Shown: positions 50,536 through 59,591, counted from the stretch's first letter. The stretch: 64,000 nt of DNA from Paenibacillus mendelii (GCF_024498075.1 NZ_JANHOF010000015.1:62001-126000), one strand, 5' to 3'. The notes: generated by a model not told the origin, from the letters alone. Program-made: numbers and translations.

Positions 50536-52534
50536 CCTTCGGCGTAACGTAACCGCTTCCTCCGCGCCCCTTCACATCCTCTATCATTACGGCTAATAAC
50601 AGCTCCGGTGCATCGGCATTAAACCCGACGAACCAGCCGTTCTCTTGGCCGTCCCCTCCTTTGCTTTGTTTGAGTTCTGCCGTACCTGTTTTGCCGGCGA
50701 TAGCAGCACCTGCGATATAGGCGCCATGTCCAACTCCTTCTGGATTATTGACTGCCTGAATCAAATCGTCCTTAATTATCGAAGCCGTCTTCGGAGTCAT
50801 GGCTTGTTCCTTCCAGATACTCGGATGGCTTGCGTTCTCTTCTTCAATCAACGATGGATAAGCTATATTGCCTTCATTAACGAGAGCCGAGAAGGACATC
50901 GCGACATGAAGCGACGACATCGTCACCTGCCCTTGACCGTAACCGGAATCAGCGAGTTGAATGTCGCTCTGGATACCGTCATTGGAGAGCCTGGATTTGC
51001 TGATCGGATAAGGGATAGGTAGAGCTTCTCCTATACCGAAATTGGACGCTTTCTTACCGAAGGCATCGCTACCGATCTGCAGCGCCAATTGGGCAAAATA
51101 AATATTGTCCGAATAGATCAGGGCATTCGACAGATTGACTGGATTAACCTCATGTACCCGTTTGACGAAATAATTGCCCCATGTACCGTCTTTAGTCCAC
51201 TTCAAGCCGGAAATCTGTTTTTTTTCGTTCGGATCAAGGGTTTCCGTATCCAGGCCAATCGCAGCCGTGATGATCTTAAAGGCCGAACCGGGCGCATACC
51301 CTTTCGAGAACCGATTCAAAAATGGATGGCGAGGATCGTTATTCCATTTTTCGTACTGCTTGCTGGACAACCCGCGTACGAAAGTATTGGGATCATACGA
51401 AGGGCTGCTTAATAAAGCAAGGATTTCACCGGAGACCGGTTGAATCGCTGCAACGGAACCCGCATCCTGTTTGACTTCCGTATAGATGGTCGCTTGTAGT
51501 TCTGAATCAATGGTTAGCTTGATCGTTTCCCCGGGAATGGCCTGTGATTCGGCTAGCACCGCTTTTTCTTTGCCGTTCGCACCGGTAATCGATATAACCG
51601 CTCCATGCGTACCTCTCAGCTTGTCCTCTAACACCTGCTCCAAACCGGCTTTGCCGATGAAATCACCGATCTTGTATCCTTGTCCTTGCCGCTTCTTCAA
51701 CTCTTCAGCGTTAATTTCACCTATATATCCAGATAAGTGGGCTGCAGCCTCTGCATACGGATATACACGAAGCTGCTTATCCTGAAGAACCACTCCTGTG
51801 AGATTACGGAATTGGTCTACGGTTGCTTCTGAGACAATCGCAATTGGGACGAACAAATGGGGTTTAACCCAGGCCGCACCCAGCTTCTTCTCGATATCTT
51901 TCACGCTGATATTCAGCTTTTCCGCTAATTTAGCTTTTACGCCATCCGGATTATCACCCAGATCGCCCGGAACGATTCCAAGCTGCGGGGCGCTTCCGTT
52001 CACGGCTATTCCGTTTCCATTCCTGTCTAAGATTTCGCCGCGCTCCGCTGCTATCGTCTGTACACGGACTTTGTCTCCCTCCTCCATCTTTGGGAAAATG
52101 AGTGAAGGCTTCCATTCAACCAGCCATTGTGATTCCTCATCATTCGTGATCTTCACAAGCTTCCCTTCATGGGTATAATCCAATGGACCCGCAATCGTAT
52201 TCATAATTACATGATAATCGAACGTCATTTCTACAAGGTCTTCTTCAGGAATTTGGGTTTCTGGAGGACGGGGGTTCATCGTAATAACAAGCTGCTTGGC
52301 TTCGATCCCGTCGTAGATTTTCTTGTAACGCTGGATGAATTGCTCCTCGCTCATCTCTAGTTTTGAATTCGGAGATAATCGGGCATACATGCCCGAATAG
52401 TTGTGCTGCTGCCAGTCCAACAAATAAGCCTCTGCGGCATCCGTTGGTTTAGGTTTCTCCTCATCCTCCTTGCTGCATCCCCATAGCATTAGTAACAATA
52501 GTAAGGCAATAATGAGCCATAGTTTTCTTATCAT
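50501..52534 (-). CDS. Class B penicillin-binding protein with MecA-like N-domain
   Basis: A 677-residue lipoprotein-type transpeptidase of the PbpC/PBP3/MecA group. Lipobox LMLWGC has its cysteine at residue 20, an NTF2-like MecA_N domain is at about 28-145, the dimerisation domain follows at 150-320, and the transpeptidase is at about 355-675. The active-site motifs are SAFK (Ser417, Lys420), SDN (475-477) and KTGTAE (615-620). MecA homologues have low beta-lactam affinity, and this one may do so, but that is inference. It sits opposite the FHA gene and 4 kb from a class D beta-lactamase. Confidence 0.92.
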   Translation of the reverse strand: MIRKLWLIIALLLLLMLWGCSKEDEEKPKPTDAAEAYLLDWQQHNYSGMYARLSPNSKLEMSEEQFIQRYKKIYDGIEAKQLVITMNPRPPETQIPEEDLVEMTFDYHVIMNTIAGPLDYTHEGKLVKITNDEESQWLVEWKPSLIFPKMEEGDKVRVQTIAAERGEILDRNGNGIAVNGSAPQLGIVPGDLGDNPDGVKAKLAEKLNISVKDIEKKLGAAWVKPHLFVPIAIVSEATVDQFRNLTGVVLQDKQLRVYPYAEAAAHLSGYIGEINAEELKKRQGQGYKIGDFIGKAGLEQVLEDKLRGTHGAVISITGANGKEKAVLAESQAIPGETIKLTIDSELQATIYTEVKQDAGSVAAIQPVSGEILALLSSPSYDPNTFVRGLSSKQYEKWNNDPRHPFLNRFSKGYAPGSAFKIITAAIGLDTETLDPNEKKQISGLKWTKDGTWGNYFVKRVHEVNPVNLSNALIYSDNIYFAQLALQIGSDAFGKKASNFGIGEALPIPYPISKSRLSNDGIQSDIQLADSGYGQGQVTMSSLHVAMSFSALVNEGNIAYPSLIEEENASHPSIWKEQAMTPKTASIIKDDLIQAVNNPEGVGHGAYIAGAAIAGKTGTAELKQSKGGDGQENGWFVGFNADAPELLLAVMIEDVKGRGGSGYVTPKVKRIFQHVLQR

Positions 52535-52709
52535 GGTTTGAGCCCCTTATGCGATAGAATTATGACAACAATTAATTTGATGATCGTTTAAGCATCATTT
52601 TCCTCCCTCAACCCGTTCAGAGTTATCATAGTCCAGCACACTTTTTCATTCAATAGAATGAGAATCATAATTTCATGATAATTGGATGATATAAAAGGAC
52701 GAGCTGCAT

Positions 52710-52764
52710 AAATAAACGCGATACAAGAACTGTTTAGTAAACAGTTCTTGTATCGCGTTTATTT
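52710..52764. terminator. 26-bp perfect palindrome, terminator-like
   Basis: The arms 52710-52735 and 52739-52764 are exact complements with a 3-nt loop, 10 bp below the PhyH gene stop. It is unusually long for a terminator and has short T-tracts. Confidence 0.7.
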
Positions 52765-52773
52765 CGATCAAGA

Positions 52774-53559
52774 CTATGAATCAAACGGCGGCACGGTGTA
52801 ACCCCCAGCGAAAGGGGCTTCAGGTCTCGCGTAGTCGCCCATTAATGCACGGCGTAAAGGTGTTGTTCGTTGCATAAACTCGCTGTTGTTCTCGAAGCGG
52901 TCGGACGGCTTCATCCAGGGCGGTGAATAAATATAATGCATCGTGTAACGGTCAAAATCCTCATTGTGCTCATACGTCCGATGCCATACTGCATTATGGA
53001 AGACGAGTACGGAACCAGCCGGCGCACAAATCACATGGCTGATCGGCGTATCACCATTCTTCTCGCGAATGGATCCTGGAAGCGGCGCGGCGCTTCGATG
53101 ACTGCCTGGAATCAGTTCCATATTGCCCATTCCCGGTTTTGTTTGATCCGTTAGTAAGAATGAGGCTCTTAGCTGAAGCAGTGGAACCGGATAGCTTACC
53201 TGATTAAAGTTATAAGCGCCCGAACCATCCTGATGCCAGCCTCCCATGACGCCTCTTGCAGGCTGCTTGGTGTTCCAGCCGGATTGAACAATAAACCTGT
53301 CGCCGTAGATGCCTCTGATCTTCGGTAGAATAGCTTCGTGATCCATGAGTCCCTCGAGTGCCGATTCCGTTTCGTAACCCCGTCCGACCTGCCCGAAAGC
53401 AGGTGTCCCCGCGGCCTGATGAACTCTAACCGACGCCTCCAGACACTGCTTGATCTCGTCCTTTGACATTACATCGTGAATAATAAAATAGCCCCAGGAT
53501 TCAAAGATGAATTTGTCAAGTTCCGTATAAGCCCCTGCGGACACAACCGGGTTTAACAT
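52774..53559 (-). CDS. Phytanoyl-CoA dioxygenase (PhyH) family protein
   Basis: A 261-residue Fe(II)/2-oxoglutarate dioxygenase. Metal ligands are the HxD in GGWHQDGSGAYNF and the later His in VFHNAVWHRTYEH, with the 2-oxoglutarate-binding arginine likely in FDRYTMHYIYSPP. It is not EctD, since the EctD signature is missing. These enzymes hydroxylate diverse small molecules. ATG 53559 with GGGAGG was preferred over a start seven codons upstream. It stands alone. Confidence 0.87.
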   Translation of the reverse strand: MLNPVVSAGAYTELDKFIFESWGYFIIHDVMSKDEIKQCLEASVRVHQAAGTPAFGQVGRGYETESALEGLMDHEAILPKIRGIYGDRFIVQSGWNTKQPARGVMGGWHQDGSGAYNFNQVSYPVPLLQLRASFLLTDQTKPGMGNMELIPGSHRSAAPLPGSIREKNGDTPISHVICAPAGSVLVFHNAVWHRTYEHNEDFDRYTMHYIYSPPWMKPSDRFENNSEFMQRTTPLRRALMGDYARPEAPFAGGYTVPPFDS

Positions 53560-53712
53560 CCCCCAGCCTCCCTTCAGCATTTGGCAGAACGAACGCGTGT
53601 CGTTTGAATGAGATCGTGATAGATTCGGAAATCACTAGTGAACATGATTCTCCAGTTGATTCTTATTCTGTGATCATCTTTATTATTACTGCCTGTTCGC
53701 ACATGAGATGAG

Positions 53713-54183
53713 TTAGCCATTATGCTTCAATGACCATATTCGAAAAGGCTCTAGCTTGCGGGTAGAATCTACATGATGGAAAGCAATTGACCGCTCTTCT
53801 GGGGATGAGGCCATATCTGCAAAGAAATGACGGATGGGATCGCCAAAGCCGGCGCCAGCGGCTGCTTCTTCTTTGCTGCAAGCATAATAAACAGCCCCCA
53901 ATTTTGCCCAATAAATGGCTCCCATGCACATCGGGCAAGGCTCCCCACTTGCATATAACACGCAATCGGACAAATCGATTTGGTTTAGTTGCTTGCAAGC
54001 CCCTTGAATGGCCAGCAGCTCCGCATGTGAGGTTGGATCATGGTCAGCATGTACGCAATTAACACCCGTCCCTACGATTTCATCCCCGCACACCACGATC
54101 GCTGCGAACGGCTCTTCCCCTTTTTGTACATTATCCTCTGCCATCTGAATGACCCGCTCGATCCAATGATTGTTTATACTCAT
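53713..54183 (-). CDS. Nucleoside/guanine deaminase (CDA superfamily)
   Basis: A 156-residue zinc deaminase of the cytidine deaminase-like superfamily. The zinc site is HAELLAI (His with catalytic Glu) and PCPMCMGAIYWAK (two Cys), the arrangement of guanine deaminase GuaD or TadA-like enzymes. GFGDPIRHFFAD is guanine deaminase-like. The ATG 54183 was chosen because the family starts there. Its ribosome site GGAGGG is 14-15 nt away and weak. It lies 65 bp below a methyltransferase gene, perhaps in one transcript. Confidence 0.87.
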   Translation of the reverse strand: MSINNHWIERVIQMAEDNVQKGEEPFAAIVVCGDEIVGTGVNCVHADHDPTSHAELLAIQGACKQLNQIDLSDCVLYASGEPCPMCMGAIYWAKLGAVYYACSKEEAAAGAGFGDPIRHFFADMASSPEERSIAFHHVDSTRKLEPFRIWSLKHNG

Positions 54184-54248
54184 AGATATAAAATAATCCC
54201 TCCAATGCTGCAGTATGATTATTTCGGCACAGGTTCTCGCGATCCAGC

Positions 54249-55088
54249 TTATTCTCGCTTTACAACGACAATAATATGAGTCCTGCCATCTAATGCCCCT
54301 GGCTCCTTGCAGTAGTCTATCTCCCATTGGAGGAACTGCTCCCAGAGCTCAGGTGACTGATTCATGATTTCATGTAGACCATGCTCATGTTCTGGTGATA
54401 GAAAATTTGCTGCCGAGGAAGCTGCTATGCTGCATTCATGGGTGTTAAGCATGGCTTCTAACTCACGCCAACGATACATTTTACAGTGATGGCCGTTAGC
54501 GACATTACCGAGCAACTCTCCAGTTTTAATAACCTTATGAATCGACTCCTTTCCATAATGAGCAATATGGTTAGATAATTCCGCTATTAGATGTCTGCGA
54601 GTCGTCCCCAACGCAGACATGACACTAAGAAGCAGATACCCGCCCTTTTTGGTTACACGCAGCAGTTCATTAAGAGCGTGATCGGCTTGGTCGAACACAT
54701 AGCTTAGAGCACCTCCATAACAGACCACTTTATCGAAGGACTCGGATTGAAATCGAGATAGATCCACAATATCAAGTTGTTCTCGGCCGATAATTTTCCC
54801 GGACAATCCAGCTTCATGAACTTTTGTTTCATTAATGTCCAGCTGTTTTCGGGAGATATCACCCACAACGATATTCGCTCCGATTTTTCCTAATTCAACC
54901 GTAAATCTCCCTGCACCCGCACCAGCTTCAAGAACAAAATCATGGGCACGAATGAACGATTGCAAATAATGCAAGTGAATATGAAAATTCACTTTATTGG
55001 TTGGATTCAAATCGAAACGATTCCATTCTTGTTCACCATAATGATCATAATAATGACTAATGTACGCAGGGTCATACTTCATGCTCAT
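54249..55088 (-). CDS. Class I SAM-dependent methyltransferase
   Basis: A 279-residue methyltransferase with the SAM-binding motif VLEAGAGAGRFTVELGKIGA, the acidic VVGDISRKQLD and the catalytic-side VVCYGGALSYVFDQADHALN. Its N-terminus (YDPAYISHYYDHYGEQEW) and the overall layout match methyltransferases of unknown target, sometimes linked to small-molecule or lipid methylation. No family-specific target can be seen. It lies just upstream of the deaminase gene. Confidence 0.82.
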   Translation of the reverse strand: MSMKYDPAYISHYYDHYGEQEWNRFDLNPTNKVNFHIHLHYLQSFIRAHDFVLEAGAGAGRFTVELGKIGANIVVGDISRKQLDINETKVHEAGLSGKIIGREQLDIVDLSRFQSESFDKVVCYGGALSYVFDQADHALNELLRVTKKGGYLLLSVMSALGTTRRHLIAELSNHIAHYGKESIHKVIKTGELLGNVANGHHCKMYRWRELEAMLNTHECSIAASSAANFLSPEHEHGLHEIMNQSPELWEQFLQWEIDYCKEPGALDGRTHIIVVVKRE

Positions 55089-55164
55089 TATGCTCAGCTC
55101 CTTGTTATCACTCGACTAATATATCCATATAATACCATATGTGAATTGGTTTTAATATAATCCC

Positions 55165-56535
55165 TTACTCCCTGCTCACAAACCTCACTTGCGTCCGCCT
55201 AATTAGCAGATCAGCAATCCCGTTCGCTATTTTTTGAACACCTTCCTCTATCAAAGCCTCTTCTACCTGTGAAATACTCAGGCGTATGACGTTGTCCTTG
55301 GCAAACTCAGGGAGATACATTCGCTCAGCATTATCCACGAACACATTCTCCTGCTTGAGGTGATCCACTAGCTGCTCCGCTTTGAGCGGTACAGGCAATT
55401 CTATCGTAGAATAGAATCCGGACTGTGAGCCCGAATATACTGCCCCAGACGGAATCCATGCTTGGTAGGCTTGCTGCAGGATGATGGCCTTCCTGCTATA
55501 CAACTGCCTCATCCGATCAATATGTGCGTTGAACATCCCGCTCTGAAGATAGATGAACAGCGCACCTTGCGTAAGCAGCGGCGAGTGTACGTCCGCGGCG
55601 GACTTACCCTTTAGATAAGCATCTCGTAATACGTCGGGAAGCACTACCAGACCAAGTCGGAGACCCGGAAGCATGACTTTCGAGAAGCTCTTCACATAGA
55701 TGACTCTGCCAGAGGGATCATAAGCGAACATCGGATCTGCCTTCGCGTCCGAATCCAGGTCGCCCATATAGTCATCTTCAATAATATACACATCATATTG
55801 CTGCGCCAGCTCAACAATCCTTCTCCTTACCTCATTCGTATGGCTATAGCCTGTCGGGTTGTGAAATCGGGTAACCGAATAGAACAGCTTGATGTCGTTA
55901 TGCTTGAATATCTCCTCCAACCGCTCCAGATCAATACCGTTACTCCCAACCCCAATACCGTAGGCCTCCCTGCCATGCTGCCGAATCGATTCCATAAATC
56001 CGACATGTGTAGGCTGCTCAAGGCATATATTGTGCTTCCCATTCGGAAAAGGCAAGGATACAAGCAAATGCAGGGCTTGCTGTGAACCCGTTACCACATA
56101 AATACGCTCAGGTACTGTGAATACCTGGAGGTCCTGCAAGTGTCGGGCCAATTGAACTCGCAGCGAATGCAGTCCTTGAATGTCCGAATAGATGAACATA
56201 TCTTCCTTGTATCGTTCTATCGCCTGGTTGATACAATGCTGGAAGTCCCGGTAGGGCATCGCATGTCGATCAGGCCCAGCGGTATGAAAATCAATGACAT
56301 CCTGCAGGTTGTCCGCTATATGTTTCTTAGAGCTCTCAATGACATAATACCCGCTCTGGGGCACAGAATAGATTACGTGCTTCTTCTCTAACTCGTCATA
56401 CGCCTTCATCACCGTGTTCTTACTGCAAGCCAATTGCTGGGATAAGGCACGGATAGAAGGCAGCTTGTTCCCCGGTTTCAACAAGCCTTCATCAATTCGC
56501 TTAATGAACATGTGGTAAATATCTTCGTATAACAT
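55165..56535 (-). CDS. MocR/PdxR-type GntR-aminotransferase regulator
   Basis: A 456-residue regulator with an N-terminal GntR winged helix (about 5-70: NKLPSIRALSQQLACSKNTV) fused to a class I aminotransferase-like PLP domain (about 100-450). The PLP lysine is in VIYVKSFSKVMLPGLRLGLV, with the usual HNPTGYSH and YIIEDDYMGDL motifs. MocR proteins sense PLP or amino-acid derivatives. It diverges from the class D beta-lactamase, and a CTGTAC-GG-GTACAG palindrome lies just upstream of its start, so autoregulation and control of the beta-lactamase are plausible inferences. Confidence 0.9.
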   Translation of the reverse strand: MLYEDIYHMFIKRIDEGLLKPGNKLPSIRALSQQLACSKNTVMKAYDELEKKHVIYSVPQSGYYVIESSKKHIADNLQDVIDFHTAGPDRHAMPYRDFQHCINQAIERYKEDMFIYSDIQGLHSLRVQLARHLQDLQVFTVPERIYVVTGSQQALHLLVSLPFPNGKHNICLEQPTHVGFMESIRQHGREAYGIGVGSNGIDLERLEEIFKHNDIKLFYSVTRFHNPTGYSHTNEVRRRIVELAQQYDVYIIEDDYMGDLDSDAKADPMFAYDPSGRVIYVKSFSKVMLPGLRLGLVVLPDVLRDAYLKGKSAADVHSPLLTQGALFIYLQSGMFNAHIDRMRQLYSRKAIILQQAYQAWIPSGAVYSGSQSGFYSTIELPVPLKAEQLVDHLKQENVFVDNAERMYLPEFAKDNVIRLSISQVEEALIEEGVQKIANGIADLLIRRTQVRFVSRE

Positions 56536-56556
56536 TTATTGTCCCCTTCCTGCCAG

Positions 56557-56570
56557 CTGTACGGGTACAG
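56557..56570. promoter_or_regulatory. Candidate MocR operator
   Basis: CTGTAC and GTACAG flank GG in a perfect dyad, 22 bp before the MocR start codon, in the gap with the beta-lactamase gene. It is a natural candidate site for the MocR regulator. Confidence 0.45.
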
Positions 56571-56688
56571 TTCATGAGAAAAGGCATATCCCCTTCAACG
56601 GCATTCCCCTATACTTAGGCATGTCATGACACGAATAATCGCTAGAGTCTGTGTTGCCATTATGGTTAAACCCGAGGAGGAATGCAAG

Positions 56689-57483
56689 TTGAAAAGCGTT
56701 AAGAATGTTGTTCAGTCGCTCATCGTTCTGCTGCTTATTAGCAGCTTTAGCATGATTGCAAGCTCGGCTAGTGCGGAGCCGGCTCTGAAGGAGCTTCATG
56801 CGGAATCATTATTCCATGGGGTTCCAGGCACGATCGTCATCAAGAACTTGAAGACCGATAAGATCTACACCTACAACCGGGTTAGAAGCACGATGCGCTT
56901 CACACCGGAATCCACATTCAAAGTACCGAATGCGCTAATAGGTCTGGAAGAACACGCGGTGGAGGATGAATACGAGGTCAAGCGCTGGGACGGAGTAGTC
57001 CGGGAGTTCGATGTCTGGAATCGGGATCATAGCCTAGCATCCGCTATGAGGCAATCCGCCATTTGGTATTATCAAGCATTAGCCCGTGATATTGGCCCTG
57101 AACGGATGCAGAGCAACCTCGCTCGTATCCATTATGGGAATGAAGACATCAGCGGCGGGATTGATCAGTTCTGGCTGAACAGCAGCTTGAACATTTCTGC
57201 TCTAGAACAGGTGCATTTTATCGAGGAGCTGGTGGAAGAGTCTCTGCCCTTCAGTGAACAAACGATGAGAACGGTCAAACGCATGATGATTGACAGCGAG
57301 GAGGACGATTACACGCTTCATGGCAAGACAGGAACAAGATTATCCGATCTCGGCCTCGGCTGGTATATCGGCTATGTGGATACGGATCATGCGGACTGGG
57401 TGTTCGCAACCAATGTCGACAGCAGCGGCACAACCGCTAAGGCCATTACGCTGGAATGTTTGGAGCGGTTAGACATTATATGA
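56689..57483 (+). CDS. Class D beta-lactamase-like serine hydrolase
   Basis: A 264-residue exported penicillin-recognising enzyme. A signal peptide (SLIVLLLISSFSMIASSASA, cleavage likely after residue 29) precedes the class D motif set: STFK (Ser75-Lys78), the SAI of SAIWYYQ at 123-125 in place of SxV, YGN at 149-151, QFWLN (Trp162) and KTG at 213-215. This order and the short length match class D beta-lactamases found in Gram-positive bacteria. The start is TTG 56689 behind GAGGAGG. An OXA-like BlaR sensor domain is less likely since there is no membrane protease part. A small membrane gene follows it directly. Confidence 0.88.
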   Translation: MKSVKNVVQSLIVLLLISSFSMIASSASAEPALKELHAESLFHGVPGTIVIKNLKTDKIYTYNRVRSTMRFTPESTFKVPNALIGLEEHAVEDEYEVKRWDGVVREFDVWNRDHSLASAMRQSAIWYYQALARDIGPERMQSNLARIHYGNEDISGGIDQFWLNSSLNISALEQVHFIEELVEESLPFSEQTMRTVKRMMIDSEEDDYTLHGKTGTRLSDLGLGWYIGYVDTDHADWVFATNVDSSGTTAKAITLECLERLDII

Positions 57484-57694
57484 GCGCTTTCCTTCTAATC
57501 ACTTATGCCGTGTTGTTCCTGGCATTTGGTTTGTTCGAGCTATGGAGCTATGGGCCTATCGGTCTGGCCGTTCATTAATTGTTAAACTAGGGATTCCGAT
57601 TATCGTTTTCCTCATCAGTCTGATTGGTTTTCAATTGGAAAAAGTCTCGCCTGATGAGATTGGCGCTGCCTGGTTGAAGGAACTGACAATATAA
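57480..57694 (+). pseudogene. Small membrane protein gene broken by an 8-bp tandem duplication
   Basis: The ATG overlaps the beta-lactamase stop. The first frame encodes MSAFLLITYAVLFLAFGLFE and then LW. Two copies of GAGCTATG (57537-57544 and 57545-57552) follow head to tail. Removing one copy joins the frame to AYRSGRSLIVKLGIPIIVFL and a DEIGAAWLKELTI end at 57694, giving a 68-residue two-helix protein. As the sequence stands, the frame stops early, after 32 residues. Removing one 8-bp unit restores a multiple of three, which supports the reconstruction. A sequencing error is an alternative. Confidence 0.75.
57537..57552 (+). repeat. 8-bp tandem duplication GAGCTATG x2
   Basis: Two identical copies lie head to tail inside the membrane-protein gene and shift its frame. 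Such a duplication can arise and revert by slippage. Confidence 0.85.
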
Positions 57695-57720
57695 CAGCTG
57701 CCTACATGTCTTGGAGATCT

Positions 57721-57747
57721 GGGAGCAATGCCTCGGCGTCTGCTCCC
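57721..57747. terminator. Hairpin downstream of the beta-lactamase operon
   Basis: GGGAGCA (57721-57727) pairs with TGCTCCC (57741-57747), 27 bp after the end of the frame-shifted gene, followed by a short GGTTTATT tail. Confidence 0.55.
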
Positions 57748-57846
57748 GGTTTATTGCGCTATACTGCCGTCTTCTACTCTATTTCATAAAGGTTCCTATT
57801 CAAACTCTTAATAAAGGACTCCTTTGAATAAACTCGCGCCAGAGAT

Positions 57847-58368
57847 CTAAAACTTGTGATACCAAAAAATCGCTTTCTCATTAGCGGTTGAAAAATTCGA
57901 ATATAGCATAGTATCAACCGCTCCAATGACAAAATTGTTCTTTGCATAAAATCGGCAAGCCGAAATGTTAACATCCTGCGTTTCAAGTGTTAAGCCAATT
58001 AAGTTATTCTGCCTTGCCCACTCAGCAGCTTTTTTTAATAACTCTCCTCCGATTCCTTTTTGTCTGTGACTTCTCGCGACCTCAATATCTTCTATAAGTG
58101 CAAAACCATTCCAATTAGAACGAAGCTTTATCCTGGCAATGCAGATATTGTCATCATAAAATAAATAAATGGCCTTACCTTTTCCATCAATGTAACTGAT
58201 GTCAATTTCATCGTTTTCATATTGTTTGAAATAGTGCTCAGGAAAAATCTCCTCCGTGTATGTCCATTTTTCATTTTCATATTTAGGTATGATTCTCCCC
58301 GTGACCAGATAACCTTCGTTTGGATTGTTATAATCCTTCATCGTAGAATGCGTCATTTTAATGATCAT
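57847..58368 (-). CDS. satA: SatA-like streptothricin acetyltransferase (GNAT)
   Basis: A 173-residue GNAT acetyltransferase. Its N-terminus (MTHSTMKDYNNPNEGYLVTG) and the middle (YIDGKGKAIYLFYDDNICIA) resemble the Bacillus YyaR/SatA family, which acetylates streptothricin-type antibiotics. The acetyl-CoA loop is EVARSHRQKGIGGELLKKAA, and the tail NFSTANEKAIFWYHKF is also SatA-like. The symbol is by similarity, since substrate specificity cannot be seen. It is single and - strand, in the AT-rich resistance end of the window. Confidence 0.82.
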   Translation of the reverse strand: MIIKMTHSTMKDYNNPNEGYLVTGRIIPKYENEKWTYTEEIFPEHYFKQYENDEIDISYIDGKGKAIYLFYDDNICIARIKLRSNWNGFALIEDIEVARSHRQKGIGGELLKKAAEWARQNNLIGLTLETQDVNISACRFYAKNNFVIGAVDTMLYSNFSTANEKAIFWYHKF

Positions 58369-58402
58369 AACTAGTCCCCCCTCTACCCAACTCTTCTGAC
58401 CG

Positions 58403-58660
58403 TTAACTTAATCCGTCAGAGGTTTGATTGGCCACAACCTTTAATTGTCCATCCACATGTTTCTCCAGCAAATGCGCGCTTTTATCAAGCAAAGGTTGGG
58501 CTTCTTTCAATGCGGATGATGGGAGTTCACCCTGGTTTACTGCGCTGATTATGTCTGACATGCGCTTATAATCATCTTTACTTATCCTTGTATCTGCTGC
58601 TGGACGTCCATCAGTTCTTTGACTCGATACCTTTACCTTACGAACGAAATTAGCACCCAA
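58403..58660 (-). CDS. Hypothetical protein, 85 aa, uncertain start
   Basis: An 85-codon frame with an apparent TTG start but no visible ribosome site upstream, so it may be the 3' remnant of a longer gene. The product is polar and helical (ISKDDYKRMSDIISAVNQGE, ALKEAQPLLDKSAHLLEKHV), with no membrane segment. It is not recognised. It lies 34 bp before the satA-like gene in the same direction. Confidence 0.4.
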   Translation of the reverse strand: MGANFVRKVKVSSQRTDGRPAADTRISKDDYKRMSDIISAVNQGELPSSALKEAQPLLDKSAHLLEKHVDGQLKVVANQTSDGLS

Positions 58661-58934
58661 AAAGTTCCAACGTTGTTGTAGTAATCTGCCCTTCAGCTTA
58701 ATGTTAAGGCTATCGCGCCGGCCGCGGCTATCGCTATATGTTCTAGTCCTCTAACACCCCGTTTGCTCCAAGGACCAAAAAAGGATCAGCCTCGGCTGAT
58801 CCTTCTGTTTATTGAACTATCGTTCTCCGATTAAACTGTTCAATGCTTCATTAATTGGGGTTACAGGACGTTGTGTTTTATGTCTCAAGTTATTTATGAT
58901 TTGTAAAACACCACCATGACCACCAGCCTTGGTC
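58661..58934. other. Intergenic region, about 270 bp
   Basis: It contains the terminator of the Vat/CatB-like gene (58777-58804) and no gene that I can support. Confidence 0.45.
58777..58804 (-). terminator. Terminator of the Vat/CatB-like gene
   Basis: AAGGATCAGC (58781-58790) pairs with GCTGATCCTT (58795-58804) with a 4-nt loop and six T residues after it on the - strand. Confidence 0.88.
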
Positions 58935-59591
58935 CTATGGTTTTATTTCCCTTTGATAAAAGTCATATAATTGATTAATAGAAGAACTTGATAAGATAGG
59001 AATGGCTCGTTCAATTTTCTCGCGTTCCCAATCGAACCAACGCATTTCCTTTAATTTTTCGATTTCTATGTCTGAAAAGCGTTTCTTTATTTCTTTAGCA
59101 GGGTTGCCGCCTACTATCGTATATGGTGGGACATCTTTTACAACAACCGATCCAGCCGCAACAATGGCACCTTCACCTATTGTTACACCAGGCATAATCA
59201 TTGCATTCATGCCAATCCAGGCATCACTTTCGATGATTGTATCCCCTTTTGGTTCGTAAGAAGTTTCAATCTGCTCCACAAACGGATATACGGTAATCCA
59301 TTCAGAATGATGATTGTGATTTCCACCCATTAATATAATTACACCACTTGCGATGCATACGTAATTTCCTATTAACAATTTATCTAAATGCCAACCATGG
59401 TCTTCGATGGGGTTAAATAACTTTCTTGATTTATCATCTCCCCAAAGGTATCTAACGCACCCATCTTCAAAATCATGATTATCGTAATAACCAGAGTAAT
59501 AGGAGTATTCCCCTACTTCAATCATTGGGTTGGTGACAATATCCTTTAGATACTTAATTTCAGACCAGTGGTTAAACCGATGTTGTTTCAT
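58935..59591 (-). CDS. Xenobiotic acetyltransferase (Vat/CatB, left-handed beta-helix)
   Basis: A 218-residue hexapeptide-repeat acetyltransferase of the streptogramin A (Vat) or chloramphenicol (CatB) type. Features are GEYSYYSGYYDNHDFEDGC at the start, the catalytic histidine in MGGNHNHHSEWITVYPF, hexapeptide repeats (IGNYVCIASGVIILMGG, AWIGMNAMIMPGVTIGEGAI, VAAGSVVVKDVPPYTIVGGN) and the PAKEIKKRF closing. The Vat and CatB groups share this fold, and the split cannot be made from the sequence alone. It is single and - strand, with its own terminator. Confidence 0.87.
   Translation of the reverse strand: MKQHRFNHWSEIKYLKDIVTNPMIEVGEYSYYSGYYDNHDFEDGCVRYLWGDDKSRKLFNPIEDHGWHLDKLLIGNYVCIASGVIILMGGNHNHHSEWITVYPFVEQIETSYEPKGDTIIESDAWIGMNAMIMPGVTIGEGAIVAAGSVVVKDVPPYTIVGGNPAKEIKKRFSDIEIEKLKEMRWFDWEREKIERAIPILSSSSINQLYDFYQREIKP

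Noticed and set aside
52774..53559. Second ectoine hydroxylase
   Set aside because: It is a PhyH dioxygenase but lacks the EctD signature around the HxD motif.
56689..57483. BlaR/MecR sensor domain instead of a beta-lactamase
   Set aside because: It has a signal peptide and a complete soluble class D motif set with no membrane-protease part.
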